From Litomosoides sigmodontis (lineage: Eukaryota > Nematoda > Chromadorea > Rhabditida > Onchocercidae): 64,000 nucleotides of DNA. The DNA is taken from NCBI GenBank assembly GCA_963070105.1, contig OY718807.1, positions 4,189,001 to 4,253,000 of the forward strand. Direction: 5' to 3'. A program made the translations under genes and the position numbers. This document shows, one piece after another, positions 14,114 to 25,608 of this stretch. Numbering within the stretch: the first letter of the stretch is position 1; every line of letters starts with the position of its first letter. Below the pieces are notes generated by a model. The model ran no database searches, had not been told where the DNA came from, and saw only the letters and a program-made list of their open reading frames with translations.

Positions 14114-15502
14114 CAAAGAATAACGCTCTATATGTACATAGTTTTATCACAACTGAAAAATCATAAGTAAATAATTTACACCATGAAACGTAATTCGTAC
14201 AGTGCACGAAATGATCTTCGCCTAACATACTTAAATAACCTTTAGCTCATTTATCGTCATAGTTGTAGTTTCACGCTCACACACTGAATCACGATATTTG
14301 CATTTTGGAGGAAATAACGCAGTCCGTGAAATACCTCTTTTTGGTAAATCCTGTGAAGTGAATGTGAGCGGGGGAGTGTGAGGTGAGCGCTTGGTGCTGG
14401 AAGTTGTCGGGGTGTGCCTGGTGCCTGACCTTCACACCAGATGATATCTGGGATGTGACGAGCGGTGTGGTTTTTCTTCTACAGAGTCGATCGGTGGTGT
14501 GTAAAAGAAAATGTGAAGTGTTGCATGATCACTGATAACGGCATGTATCATCTGAGACAGATGTGTACGTGTACGTGTACGTGAAAGAAAAGGTACATAT
14601 GTAACATCCATTGTACAGCACATATGATACTGCAAATATTAGCATCAATAAAAGAGTCCTTCATCAAGCAGTACTGAAATGGTTTTCCACTTCATCGCGA
14701 TCCAGGAACCGCTGCATTATCAGATCGGACGTGAAGTTCTCTCGGGTAATTCTTATAAATGTTCATCATGCCTTGCAGATTTGCAATAAAAATAAGAGCT
14801 AAAGTTCTTCTCACATATATCTGGCAATCTAAAATTGGCCACAATGACTGCTTCATGGAAGTGTAAATTTGCCGTATGAAACCACTGGTCATGTCATCTT
14901 TCCTAATTGGTTATTTTGAAATTTTGTGATTTGGTAAGAGTGAGTGAGTGAACGACGGCATTCTTTTTTCTTTTTGCGTTTGCATGTGACAATTGCTATA
15001 TGTTTAATCATTTTGAACAGCAACTTTTATTTTTTCTTTTGCTAAAAAGAGACGTACAAAATTTTATTTGGCAAAAATTAGCAAGGAATTTGAAGATGAA
15101 AGAGAGGAATATCCGTGCTTATATATCAGTGCATGGATTTGTCGCGCTTCATGTTGAAATGGGTAGTTTCGAGTAATTCGTGCAAAAAATGTTTCTGTGC
15201 TATCAGCGCTATTCATAAACATTTTACAGAACATGTCTGGTACCTTCCCTGTACACCTGTTCTCTCTCACTCCCTAACCCGCACACCTGTCGTCTTCCGT
15301 ACACCCATTGTTAGTTTGGATGATTCAAAGAACATTTTTCAGCTTTCCGCACAACTATGACACGATCCCTTTCAAATGCGCCATCCTCATGTGAAACAGC
15401 GGGAAAGTGAATGGTATGATGCTGTTCGCTTGAGGAGTTCAGTTTCATTTGTTAATTAAAATTTGAAAATATTGACATTTTTATCTTTCTATTAGTTTCA
15501 GA
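14114..15502. promoter_or_regulatory. Divergent intergenic region between the LOTUS gene and the Ly6 gene
   Basis: The two genes point away from each other here, so the region should hold both promoters. It is less AT-rich than its surroundings around 14340-14470. It contains an alternating GTACGT tract near 14563-14582 and two CACCTG E-box-like sites near 15255-15290. No coding exon was recognised. Promoter function is inferred from position only. Confidence 0.35.
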
Positions 15503-16400
15503 ATGAAATTTCCGATCATTGCATGTGCACTTATTTTACCAAATTTATTTTATTATGTGGAATGTCTGCAGTGCTATGAAGGTGTTGACAATGCTTCTTT
15601 TACAAGGCTATGTTCTCCAAAACCTGAAAAACAAGAAATGTGTTTTACGACTAACTTTGGAGGTATTTCTGTTCCGGTTAAGCATAGGGAGAGAAAGCAA
15701 CGCATCACTGCAAAGGATTAATTCAATTCAATTCAATTCAATGCATTTCTCTCAGTATGCATTGTGCATTTTGAAATGGTTCTGTGCGCTCAATCAAATT
15801 CTTAACGCTCAATTAAGCAGTCCCAAATACGATTTCAAATAACTTTTATCAAATATTCTTGAAGTGTTCTATCACTTGTCAATAACTTTCGGATTTTAAA
15901 GACATTTTTTTTACAATTCCTTTTTTGCTACACTTTTTAAGAATTTATAAATTAACGTTACAGCTAAAGATGAGAGACTTTGCGTCAAAGGATGCTCGTT
16001 TGAAATTATCCCCTACGGTAAATACCAACTTAGCTTAAATTGCTCCGTAAGTATTCGCTTTTGCTAATTGTTGCTAAATAAATTTTGTTTCGGATCAAAT
16101 AAGACATTCTGTAAAAATCATATTTTATTAGAATTTATTTCTGTTCGGAGGTAAGAGATTCATCATAAATTTGACAGTTTTGATATTTTTATATTCTGTG
16201 ATCTAGAAGTGTGTATTCGTACGAACCTAATTCATCAACAGGTCTGAACGCAATTTCAGAGCGAAGGATGTATTGATGGTATAGGATGCTGTTGCAAAGG
16301 TGATTTATGTAACAAGCAATGTCTAAATGAAGCAACAACGATGCGATTCTCAATACTCCCGACATTGCTACTAAGCCTGATGATGTTTAAGTTTATGTGA
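15503..16400 (+). CDS. Ly6/uPAR (three-finger) protein, GPI-anchored
   Basis: Three exons, 15503-15662, 15964-16046 and 16260-16400, join in phase to give 127 aa. The start ATG follows a TTTCAG acceptor by one base, so trans-splicing at the ATG is possible. Residues 1-21 form a signal peptide. The mature part opens LQCYEG and carries paired cysteines (RLCVKGCSF, LNCS). It closes with the family signature CCCKGDLCN near the end of the domain. A hydrophobic tail (SILPTLLLSLMMF) without a charged C-terminus fits a GPI-attachment signal, which would place the protein on the outer cell surface. In nematodes, small Ly6 proteins include the ODR-2/HOT group and others that modulate receptors. I cannot say which subgroup this is. 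The donor of exon 1 (GGAG|GTATTT) is adequate, and the AG of exon 2 follows GTTAC. Confidence 0.8.
15721..15741. repeat. Pentanucleotide tandem (ATTCA)4
   Basis: Four copies of ATTCA in a row inside intron 1 of the Ly6 gene. Confidence 0.85.
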
Positions 16401-19400
16401 CAAAAGATTCCGTCCAAAACTTTGATTCGACGTCTTACGTGTAAAAGTTTAATGTAAGAGTTGAGATGAAGTCAATATTTAACCTCCAGGAATCAATATT
16501 CGTCTAGCCAAACTCATATAAACATTGCGAACATGAAGACAAATCTCATCACAGTTTATTTCATTCTGTGAGAGGATATGCCTAAGTAATTAGGAGCGAA
16601 AAAAACTTATTTTTCAGGTAGCATTCCTATCATACGCTTTACCGATCGTACTTTCCGTGACAACTCATCGAACACTGGTAATCGAATGTGATAGCACTGG
16701 TAATCGAATGTTTCATTATGTACTTGAAATTGTTAACAATTACTATGGTAAAAGATATGATTCTTAAGTTGTAACAGAAATGCAACTCAAAATATTGCAT
16801 GAAAGTTGAAAAATTTCAAGCAAACCGGGAATCTCAACTGACACTTGTCATTCCCTATCAATTCGAAAAGAAATTTTACACAAAATTTCTGCTAACTTTT
16901 CGAAACTCTCTCGAGAAGAGTGCATCGATTAGAGAAGAGACGAAATGCAAAATTCGATAAATTCTTTTGTTATAATTTATTTAAATTGTTGAAGTACTTA
17001 GACAAAAGAAGAAGGATAGTATTTCCACTAGCACGAAAGTATTACAACCGTTACGTTTCTTGTCGGTTAGATAATTTCATCAGAAATTATTACTTATCCC
17101 TCTTCATCAACTCCCTCAATTCCTTCGCTCTGTAACTTTTCGGCTTTATCCGATGCTAATTCAATTATATGACAAAGTTCATCAAAAAAAAAGCCTTCAT
17201 TGATGAATGTGTGGAATTTTGAGACGATTACTTTTGTTGTTTTTAGATGTGTCACATATGTATATTATATATTTGATAAATTATAAATTTTTGCGCTAAA
17301 TTAAGATTTCATTGATTCAAAAATTACTCGTTGTTGATCTAAATTTATAAATCCTTCATTATTTGCTGATAGAAATTAACTGGGCGCAGCAACACCTTCA
17401 TCTCTAAGGTGTTTGTTGTGAAAGAGCGCTATCAGAGTGGTGTCTTCAAGAAAATTGAATGGAAATGTTTCAAGGGAGGGGGTGAACGAGTTCATCCTTT
17501 GACAGTTCTCCGAAGCTTATCACTCCGAACCGAACCACTGTGCAATGTTCTTATCACTTTTCGATGAGTGACAAGAGAGGAGGCGGAAGCGCATGTGGCA
17601 GTGTTGCTGTCGGCGATGTGTTTGTTATCGCAGCTTTCAAATGATTCATTTGTTTGCTTTGATGCTCAAAAATCAGAAAAAATGTGACAGTTTCGAATGC
17701 TGCTTTACAAGGCAAAAAATCCCGCTGTTTCAAAGCATTTAAGTGACAAATTTCCATCGAAAACAAAGGGCTATTTTAGGAGGTAAAAATGAGTGAAACA
17801 GGTTCGTTCCTCTGAGCGATGCTAATTATGATGAATCCTAATGATTCACTGTTGTAGTGAAGTGATATGGTTACTGTTGGTCGCCGATCCAGTTAATAGA
17901 AGGATTAGAAGGGAACGGAGGGAAGGAGGAGAGAAAATGAGCGTTGTTCGCTAGAAGTACCGAACACGTGTTCAACAGGTACATGCAATCCACAACACAT
18001 ATAATACAAATATCATTCAACCATATGGCTTGCACGAATTTGAAATAATACGAACAGATGCTTGCCTGAGGATTAACTCTCTCGCCATTTTCAATTTCAA
18101 ATTCGATCACTTTGAAGTGGACGTAACGTGGACACGTGACATAATAAGGAAACAAACAAATTTACCTCTTCAAGCATATGCTCATATGCTCCTTCTTTTA
18201 ATTTTCAGGAAAAAATCTTTTTTTTTTTTAATTTTCATTTTCATTTAGTATCGTTGTGCTCCTTCCATTTATTTTCAATTATTTCTGCTTAATTAAGTAG
18301 CTAATTTACTTGTTTATTCATTTCGTTATTGTTTCTGACTACTTGCTGAATCTTTCATTTCTTATCTTTGCAGAAGCAAACGCTAACAAAACTTTTGAAA
18401 TTCTTCACGTACAAATAAATAATTCCCAAATATTAAACGATTTAAAAAATATTTTAAATAAAAAATTTTTGCACCAAATTATTATCAGTGAGGTAAAAAA
18501 AAACATCAGAATTTTTCAGTAATGCAATGCAATAAATTGATTTTTTTGTGAAATTAATTAAGAATTTAAAAAATGATAATAGAAACAAATCGTCAAATAT
18601 ATAAGAATAGATTTTTATAACTTTTTCCTAGAAATTTGAGCGAAAAAATCTTTGTTTATTTCAATCATACCATTTGAAAATTTCAACCAGTAGATTTTAA
18701 AATTCAATTTACTTCCCTAATTTATTCTTCCCATCGAATTGCTTTCTCCACCGATTTTCCCACCATTCTTTTTTCCAAACGTTTGTTTGTGTACGTGCAT
18801 TTTTCCCAATTCATTTTAAACTAACAGCAACGATCGAAGTAATAATGTCTGAGCTCTGTTGACTTAAGGATTTTTACTTATCCTTTTGTGTTGACGTTAT
18901 TGGGCGCCGTGCTCCTTCACAACTTCTCAGACATTTGGTAAACATACACGAACGTCGATTATTCCATTCCACGTGGGTCATTCTATTCTGTTCCGTAACC
19001 AAAGTCTAGCATTATTTCTCCCCAAGTCAAGTGTTTATTTTGGTAATTTCACGGTTACAAGTTCATGATCAGTGCTAAATTTCCCTCATTGCTGCACTCT
19101 ACCTTGGAGGGTGAAGCATAGCACATAAAAGCAAAGTTGAAATTTAGAAAGTAATTGATTGCTGACTAAAAGATCACTAATAACAACAATATAAATTAAT
19201 TGCTAAATATGTTTTTAACAACAATCTATTACTTTTAATTATTATAAGTTTTAAAAAATACAAATGATTTTTCTTTGCATTGCAAGTTTTCGTTTAAAAT
19301 TTTTCATACTTAAATCAGTTCGATGCTAAAATGGGAAGATTTTGAACTTATTTAGCTGTCTGATTAATTCATTAATGAAATTTTAAAAGAAAAAGCAGCT

Positions 19401-20396
19401 CATATTGAAAATGATGCATATAATTTCAATTGCAACTACATAAAGTGTCAGTTCGATTCCAAATTTATAAAATAACGTCATCGTTGAGTCGGTTGCGGTG
19501 AACGTCAACAGCGGTTATATAGGAACGTGTGTTTCAGGATGAAGATATTGGAAACAGGCGTATTTGGCGTCAAATGACGACATATGTTTTCCTTTTGAGT
19601 TGCTTATCTCATTCCTTCACGTAAAAGTGACAGTGTCTTCGGGACAAAATGCTAATGTAGGTCGATTATTACGTCTGAAAGTTTGCTGAACATTCCATTC
19701 ATCGGCTTTTCGTAGTGTTGTAGTTCGTCAAATGCGTGGAAATGAGAGAGGGAAGACTCAGAAGAAGCTAAATTTTAAAAGTGAAATTTTGTTCTTTGAA
19801 TGATCTCTGCAACTGAAACGATATTCTCTTCGGCATTTACAATGTTTCAAAGAGGACGTGCATTCAATACTCCAATTTCGATCACAAAGTTAAACGAAAA
19901 TGAAAAAAAATAGAGATGCAAATTTGGGAATGAAAAAAAAATAAATTGCACATTTTTAAACAAATGAAAAAATCAACTGCATAAGTAAAGATCATTTCAT
20001 TTTATTTTATTAAAATAACGAAACTCATCCTGCGAAGTACAAATTTATTTACTAAAGTATTTGAACTGTAGTACCTAAAAACCAGTTTCAGCTTGCAGCA
20101 AACATTTTGTTAATTTTCATGAACTCTACCATTAAGTCTATCTAGCGTGTACAAGCGTAACGCACACGCACATACACACACACGTACATAAGTTGTACAC
20201 ACACGTACACTAATCTGTAAAGTTCAAAATTCATCAAAATACTACTACTACTACTACTACTACTACTACACGACTTTAGCGTTTTCTTTATAGGGTAAAA
20301 AAACGACAAAACGTTTGGCCACAATTATACGCTACGTCGGAATGAACAAAAGAAGCAAAAGAAAATTTTTGTATACGCATACAATCAGATTTTGAT
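16401..20396. other. Gene-free stretch
   Basis: No exon chain could be built on either strand. Open frames at 16920, 17554, 17871 and 18310 are short, lack good splice sites and have random-looking composition. CA-rich DNA and a (TAC)n tract lie at the right end, just downstream of the first HLH gene. Confidence 0.45.
20241..20269. repeat. Trinucleotide microsatellite (ACT)n
   Basis: About ten perfect copies of ACT on the plus strand, downstream of HLH gene 1. Confidence 0.9.
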
Positions 20397-21048
20397 TTAA
20401 GTGGATCTAGTAAAAGGTGAGGAGTAGTAGGCACAAGGATAAGTATAAGGCTTACAGCCTGATTCACTTGCCCTCCATGGTGACACATTTTCCTTACGTT
20501 CAGTTGCATCCACGGAGGAATTATTGAGAAGTTCCTGAAAAGTTTGAAGAGAAAAGAAATTAAAGATTAGCATTCATTTTAATTAGCTACCAGCAACCTG
20601 TTAGAACTTAATGATATTCTTGCTTTAGACACATCACTAAGTAAACAATCATCTTACGATAAGAAGCACGTAAGATTGCAAGAGCACTGGAAGAATTGGA
20701 AAAAAACTTGGAGAGAGGAGTTTCTACTCATCAATTTACCTTCTTATTTACTATCATTCTTCCTGAATTGTCTAGTCCATCGCAGAGGTAATTTTGATAG
20801 ATGCAAATTAAACGGTAAGCAATTTTTGAACTCATCAAGGACAGGTGCGCAATAAATAAGCAACGTACCTGAAGTTCAGTGATGTAATCAATAACTTTCT
20901 GTAGCAGTTCAAGCAAAGGTGTATGCTCGTTGACAAATGGAACTATTTTGCGAAGTTCCTCCAGGACTTGCTTCCGCTCACGTCGTCTTCTCCACCACCT
21001 GGCAGTTCTTGCCGTCTTCGACCGAACTGTTTGAACTGTTGCTGCCAT
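20397..21048 (-). CDS. Id-like helix-loop-helix protein 1
   Basis: Exon 1 is 21048-20869 (60 aa) and exon 2 is 20534-20397 (45 aa plus stop). They join in phase 0 across a GTACGT...TTTTCAG intron, giving 105 aa. Residues about 28-60 form a helix-loop-helix: LEELRKIVP, a short loop, then LLELLQKVIDYITELQ. The second helix closely resembles that of Id and extramacrochaetae proteins. The preceding segment is arginine-rich (RWWRRRRERK), but the DNA-contacting glutamate of bHLH basic regions is not at its place, so a dominant-negative, non-DNA-binding partner of bHLH factors is the likeliest role (inference). The chosen Met has a good context (ACAATGGCA). The same frame is open back to an acceptor at 21132, so an upstream exon could add residues. 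Two paired CAGCTG E-boxes lie about 830 bases upstream. Confidence 0.75.
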
Positions 21049-21875
21049 TGTTGAAATAATTCGCTTACTCAATTTGATACTAATTATAGTGCGAGAGGCT
21101 GTTGAGATTCCACTAGCATCTGAGTGCTTTTTCTGTAATAGCAAATTGTTTCATTTCTTTTCAATCACTTCCATTTCAGTAGAAAGTAATGTAGCTTTTG
21201 AACGCTAAATTTACGCACACTGTAATTTGAATGGGTCCAAAATCATCATCAAACGTGCCTGAAATTAAAAACAGTCCAAGTCTACGGTTTGAAAAATGTT
21301 GCAAAAATTTTCTTTCCCACAAAATATTGCATTATTTAAATTGGGCCAAATGACTGAGCCAAAGAAATGTTCGAATTAGCTAAGCAATGAAAATCACAAA
21401 GAGGCAAGAATGGAAGAAAAGACCATCCCACTGAACGACCTCTAAACGCTCAGATAAATTCCGACAAATTCACTGATAGAGAAAGAGTTAAAGTGAAGTG
21501 AGTGGTAAACGAATCAAAATAAAATAAGCAACAAAGCGGTTGGTGAAAATTACACTTCCTGACTATCTGCAATTTTCAACAAATTCTCACTCCTTCTTTA
21601 AGCTCGGAGCGGTCACGCAGGAAGAGCAGAGAAGACATTGCGGTCAGTCACATCCTTCCCTACTGCAAACGCAACTTCTTGCTACATTTTCCTAATAGAA
21701 AAGTGGAAATTTTGAAAAATGAGTTTGTTCATTCCATAGAAGCAATCAGTGAATGGAAGGAAATAAGTGAGCGCTGAAAAGGCTATGTAAAATGTTTTTA
21801 GCAAAGAAGTTATTATTACTTTAGAGGAGCAGAGTGGTACCACAGAGAAATGACAAAGTTAGAAGGATTTGATGA

Positions 21876-21897
21876 CAGCTGTTTCATCCCTCAGCTG
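21876..21897. promoter_or_regulatory. Pair of CAGCTG E-boxes
   Basis: Two palindromic CAGCTG hexamers, at 21876-21881 and 21892-21897, about 830 bases upstream of HLH gene 1. E-boxes bind bHLH dimers. Regulation of an Id-like gene by the factors it antagonises would make sense, but this is inference from motif and position. Confidence 0.3.
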
Positions 21898-22355
21898 TTC
21901 ACTTCACCTCACTCATCCTAGCAGTTCGAGGAGGAGGCGGAAAAAAGGAAAAAGAAAAACCTGGTTAAATCTGTATCTGTACCACAGATGTGTGCCTTAT
22001 TTATCGAAAGACAGAAGAAATAACCTTCCTATAAGATCCTAATAATATTTTACGATGCGCGCAATCTGCATAACAGATGCAACTTTAGCAAAAATATTAT
22101 TATCATTCGCTATCATCGTAATTACGATATGTTAATGCTGTCTATTTTGTGCTATGAACAGTAGCAGTGCGTGGAGTTTTTAAATTGCAAAAATAGCATT
22201 GTGAATAAATCATCACACATCTCATTCATATGCATATTGGTTTAATGCTTCAGTTACTTTTTTTTTAAAAAAAAGGAAATCTTTTTTCTTGAAATTTTCA
22301 TCCATTTTACAATTTTCATCAAAATTTTAATTTATCAGTTAGGAGGAAAAAAGAT

Positions 22356-22417
22356 CAATGTAAGTGATGAGAATGACAGTTAACTGATTTACTGCTACCC
22401 TAATTCTCATCACATTG
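22356..22417. ncRNA. Bulged hairpin related to the 2.3-kb hairpin
   Basis: TGATGAGAAT at 22365-22374 pairs perfectly with 22403-22412, and CAATG at 22356-22360 pairs with CATTG at 22413-22417, leaving a four-base bulge. The loop holds the palindrome CAGTTAACTG. The 3' side shares TTACTGCT-ACCC, CATTGCAGT and the downstream AAAGTTA with the hairpin at 2345-2421. It could be a diverged microRNA-like copy or a small palindromic repeat. Confidence 0.25.
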
Positions 22418-22766
22418 CAGTTTAAAGTTATATTGATTCACTAATTTTTCCCCATCAATTTATTATAATTTAAATTTTCCGTGTTATTTTTTTTCTCGTT
22501 TATTACGAGAATGCTAACTTCGTGAAGTAAAAAAAAAGTGAATTAGCACAAAGCGGAAAACATTTTGCACTATATAATTAATAATCGATTAAATCGAAAC
22601 ATTTTAAAAGAACACATCTATCAAAAACGTATGTTATTCTTTTTGAATTTAAATGACGCGAAAATTGTATGATTTGAAAAATACTTCTATCACATTGCAT
22701 TATACATATGCATTATACATTGGAAATAATTTGATGAAATAATGGAAATGATTTTAAAATTAAAAG

Positions 22767-22771
22767 TATAC

Positions 22772-22826
<55 letters not shown>

Positions 22827-22832
22827 CGTATA
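22767..22832. repeat. (AT)23 tract inside an inverted repeat
   Basis: Dinucleotide run at 22777-22822. The flanks TATACATTGAA and TTCAACGTATA are inverted copies with one mismatch, so the whole unit can fold into a long cruciform. Confidence 0.9.
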
Positions 22833-22974
22833 AAATATTCTTAAATTTTAAAATTCTATCAGATAACACGTCATTTTTGTGAGTGTTTCTTTCAATAACA
22901 ACACACTTTTGAAAATTTGTTTCATTTAAAACAACTAATTATGATGACATCTGTTTGCTGTACCTTTGCTAACA

Positions 22975-23052
22975 AATAAATTAAATAAATAAATAAGTAA
23001 ATTAAATAAATAATGAATAAATAAATGAATAAATAAATAAGGGAATAAATAA
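22975..23052. repeat. Imperfect (AAAT)n tetranucleotide tract
   Basis: About 78 bases of AAAT/AATA repeats with scattered changes. Confidence 0.85.
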
Positions 23053-23387
23053 ACGAATATGTACAATGTACAGACGCATACACACACACACACACGCACA
23101 TTAGCGCACACAAACGTAAGACGTGTAGATATGCACATGTACATTTGAAACAAATACATTTGGCGCAGCTGTCCCTATAAAGCACTACTGATTTATCATT
23201 TAAGCAGCTGATGAACTTTTTTTTTTGTTTTAAATATAATGGTTAGAGTTACAGATTTTCAGACTGTAACTGAACATAAATTAGATGCCGAAGGATCAAA
23301 GAATTCATTCCGATAAAAATAAAATTTTCCAACTGAAATTGGGTAGGACAGATGATGTGAGGAGGAGCAGTGGAGAGAGGTGGAAGA

Positions 23388-23390
<3 letters not shown>

Positions 23391-23472
<82 letters not shown>
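23391..23472. repeat. (AG)n microsatellite
   Basis: About 82 bases of AG with one GGG interruption near 23421-23423. The overlapping open frames (poly-RE on plus, poly-LS on minus) are repeat translation, not genes. Confidence 0.95.
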
Positions 23473-23478
<6 letters not shown>

Positions 23479-23818
23479 TAAAACTCATCGGTTAACTTTC
23501 TGTAACTATTTAGTCAATTCGAAAGATTTCACCTCAATATAAGTATTTCAAGAAAAGAGCAAGGCTACTGTTCGGAAACATTTTCTAAAATTGCCGGAAA
23601 TCAATTGTGTGAACCGTTGATGTAATAATTCAGCACCTGTAAGTGTCAAATTATCATAAATTGAAGAGGTGTTGGGCGAGCGGTAGGTATGTAATCGATT
23701 AGAAATTGGATCTTTAAACAACCATGGTACTGTTATTAGCTACAATTATGGGAATGAATAGGTGTGCAGAAGAGGGATGGATATTTTGTAGTTTAGCAGT
23801 GTTTGTGTGACCGCGTAA

Positions 23819-23857
23819 CTCTCTCTCTCTCTCTTTCTCCCTCTCTCCCTCTCTCTA
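23819..23857. repeat. (CT)n imperfect microsatellite
   Basis: CT-rich tract with TTT and CCC interruptions. Confidence 0.8.
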
Positions 23858-25433
23858 GCCCTCTCCAACAACTAAAACACCTCAATTAAGTGTTGTGTAG
23901 CTTGCTTGTTGCATAGATGTGAATTGATGTTTGACTGAAATTACCGTGAAAGTAATTTTTTGCAGTGTCAGAGTGTCAATCCGTATGTATTAATTCGATT
24001 GTGACCTAAGTGGGAGATGATGAGAGCATCGAAGTATACCTTGAAAATGTCATCAACAACGATAGCTTTCATTATGATAATAAAGTGATATGTAAATATC
24101 AAAATTAATAATTTGCTGAAATTTCACATTGCTATCTATAATTTAGATGTTTCGAAAAGAAACGTTAGATTTGTTAGTTTTCCAGAAATGAAAGAATAAA
24201 TAGAAATATTAAATGAAAATTTGTCGAAATGATTTAATGATAGCGAAGCAGCGCAACTGTTGAGGAAAAGCACGTCGACGCTACTCAACAAATGTTTCGC
24301 CAGACGTTACCGCCGCAGGTGTTACGAGCATAGCAATGAGGATAGACTGAAGACGAGGGCAACAGAATTATGATATAAGATATCAGGTTAATCATCTTCC
24401 TACCTCACTTTTTTTCATTTTCATCTGTTCAATCTCAAGCTAACAGCGATATTTGTTGCATTGAACAGGGAGGTCGTTTTTTTTCCTTTTCTTTTTGGAA
24501 ATTTCTTTTGAGGTGAAAATTAAAATGAAACGAAACCGAATTTCTGCGCCATTGCAGTTCGAGAGATCAAAGCGAAAGAGATGATTGTTCACAGCTTCAA
24601 ATGAATCATTTGGAATACCGAAAAACAGTGCTCTAACAGATTATGTATTTTTACAAATACGAAATGAAAGGAATGAATTTTAAAAATTAAGCAAAAATAG
24701 TTCACTCGAATTTATGCGCAATTTCATCGTTGTTTCCTCTCCCTTTTTCTCATTTTCGTCTTACTAAGTTCCGTAACTCTTACTTCGTTGTTCACTTAAA
24801 TTCTCATTTGCCGAATAATGCAAACGTGTCATTTGTCACATGCCTTATGAGTGGATATTTATTTTTAAGAATGATATACATGGAACAGGTAATGAAATCT
24901 ACTCATACATCATCTTTCACGCAGCGCAAATGTCTGACAATCCTAAATTCACTGATCTTACTTCGTCAACGAAGCGAATCCACGCAACAACCATTTCAAA
25001 TGTCCCATTTTCACACTTCATTATTTTGTTGCTTTTAACGGCGGTAAAAAATTGCCTCATTTTCTTCACTTACGATTTCAGTAACACTCATAACTGAATG
25101 CTTGTTTGATTTAAAAATTGCGCAAAAAAAGCTAATTAATAAAATGAAGCAGAAAAGTATCAAATAGCTGGAAAAGTAACGTCTATATCGTAATAACTTT
25201 CAATGATTCATCCTATTTTCGCTTACAATTTTAAAATTTAACGTAAAAAAATTAGGAAAAATATTTGATGAAAATATTAGCAAATTTAAAAATTGAATAG
25301 TCAACGTGTAAGTAAGCGTTGGCGTGGATAAAATTTGAGGCCGATATGTCGCATTGATAAGAGTGTCAGAGATGACCAGGTAGGTGGGTAATGGCGACAA
25401 CAGAACGGGACGAGCATCACTCACCGTCGATCG

Positions 25434-25608
25434 AACGATCAGAGGAACGACGGCGGGTGAATCTGTTGCGACGGCAAAATATTAACTGATGAGCAATTAA
25501 CCGGTCGTTAAGCTCCACCTTGTCAATCAAGTCGGTGCTCTCTTTGATTGTCAACGCTACATCTTCACGTTGGAATGAATATTCAATTTTTAAAAATTTA
25601 TTATGCAT
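25434..25608 (-). other. Weak candidate first exon
   Basis: A minus-strand frame opens with ATG at 25608 and runs about 58 codons (charged, with segments STDLIDKVELNDRL and FTRRRSSDRSI) to a strong GTGAGT donor at about 25433. The local base composition is less AT-rich than its surroundings. No matching downstream exon was found, and the phase does not fit HLH gene 1. It may be a non-coding leader exon or chance. Confidence 0.2.

Noticed and set aside
22922..23185. Two minus frames rich in I, Y, L and F
   Set aside because: They come from the AAAT and CA repeats; no splice or start support.
23249..23542. Frames of poly-Leu-Ser and poly-Arg-Glu
   Set aside because: Translations of the AG/CT microsatellite.
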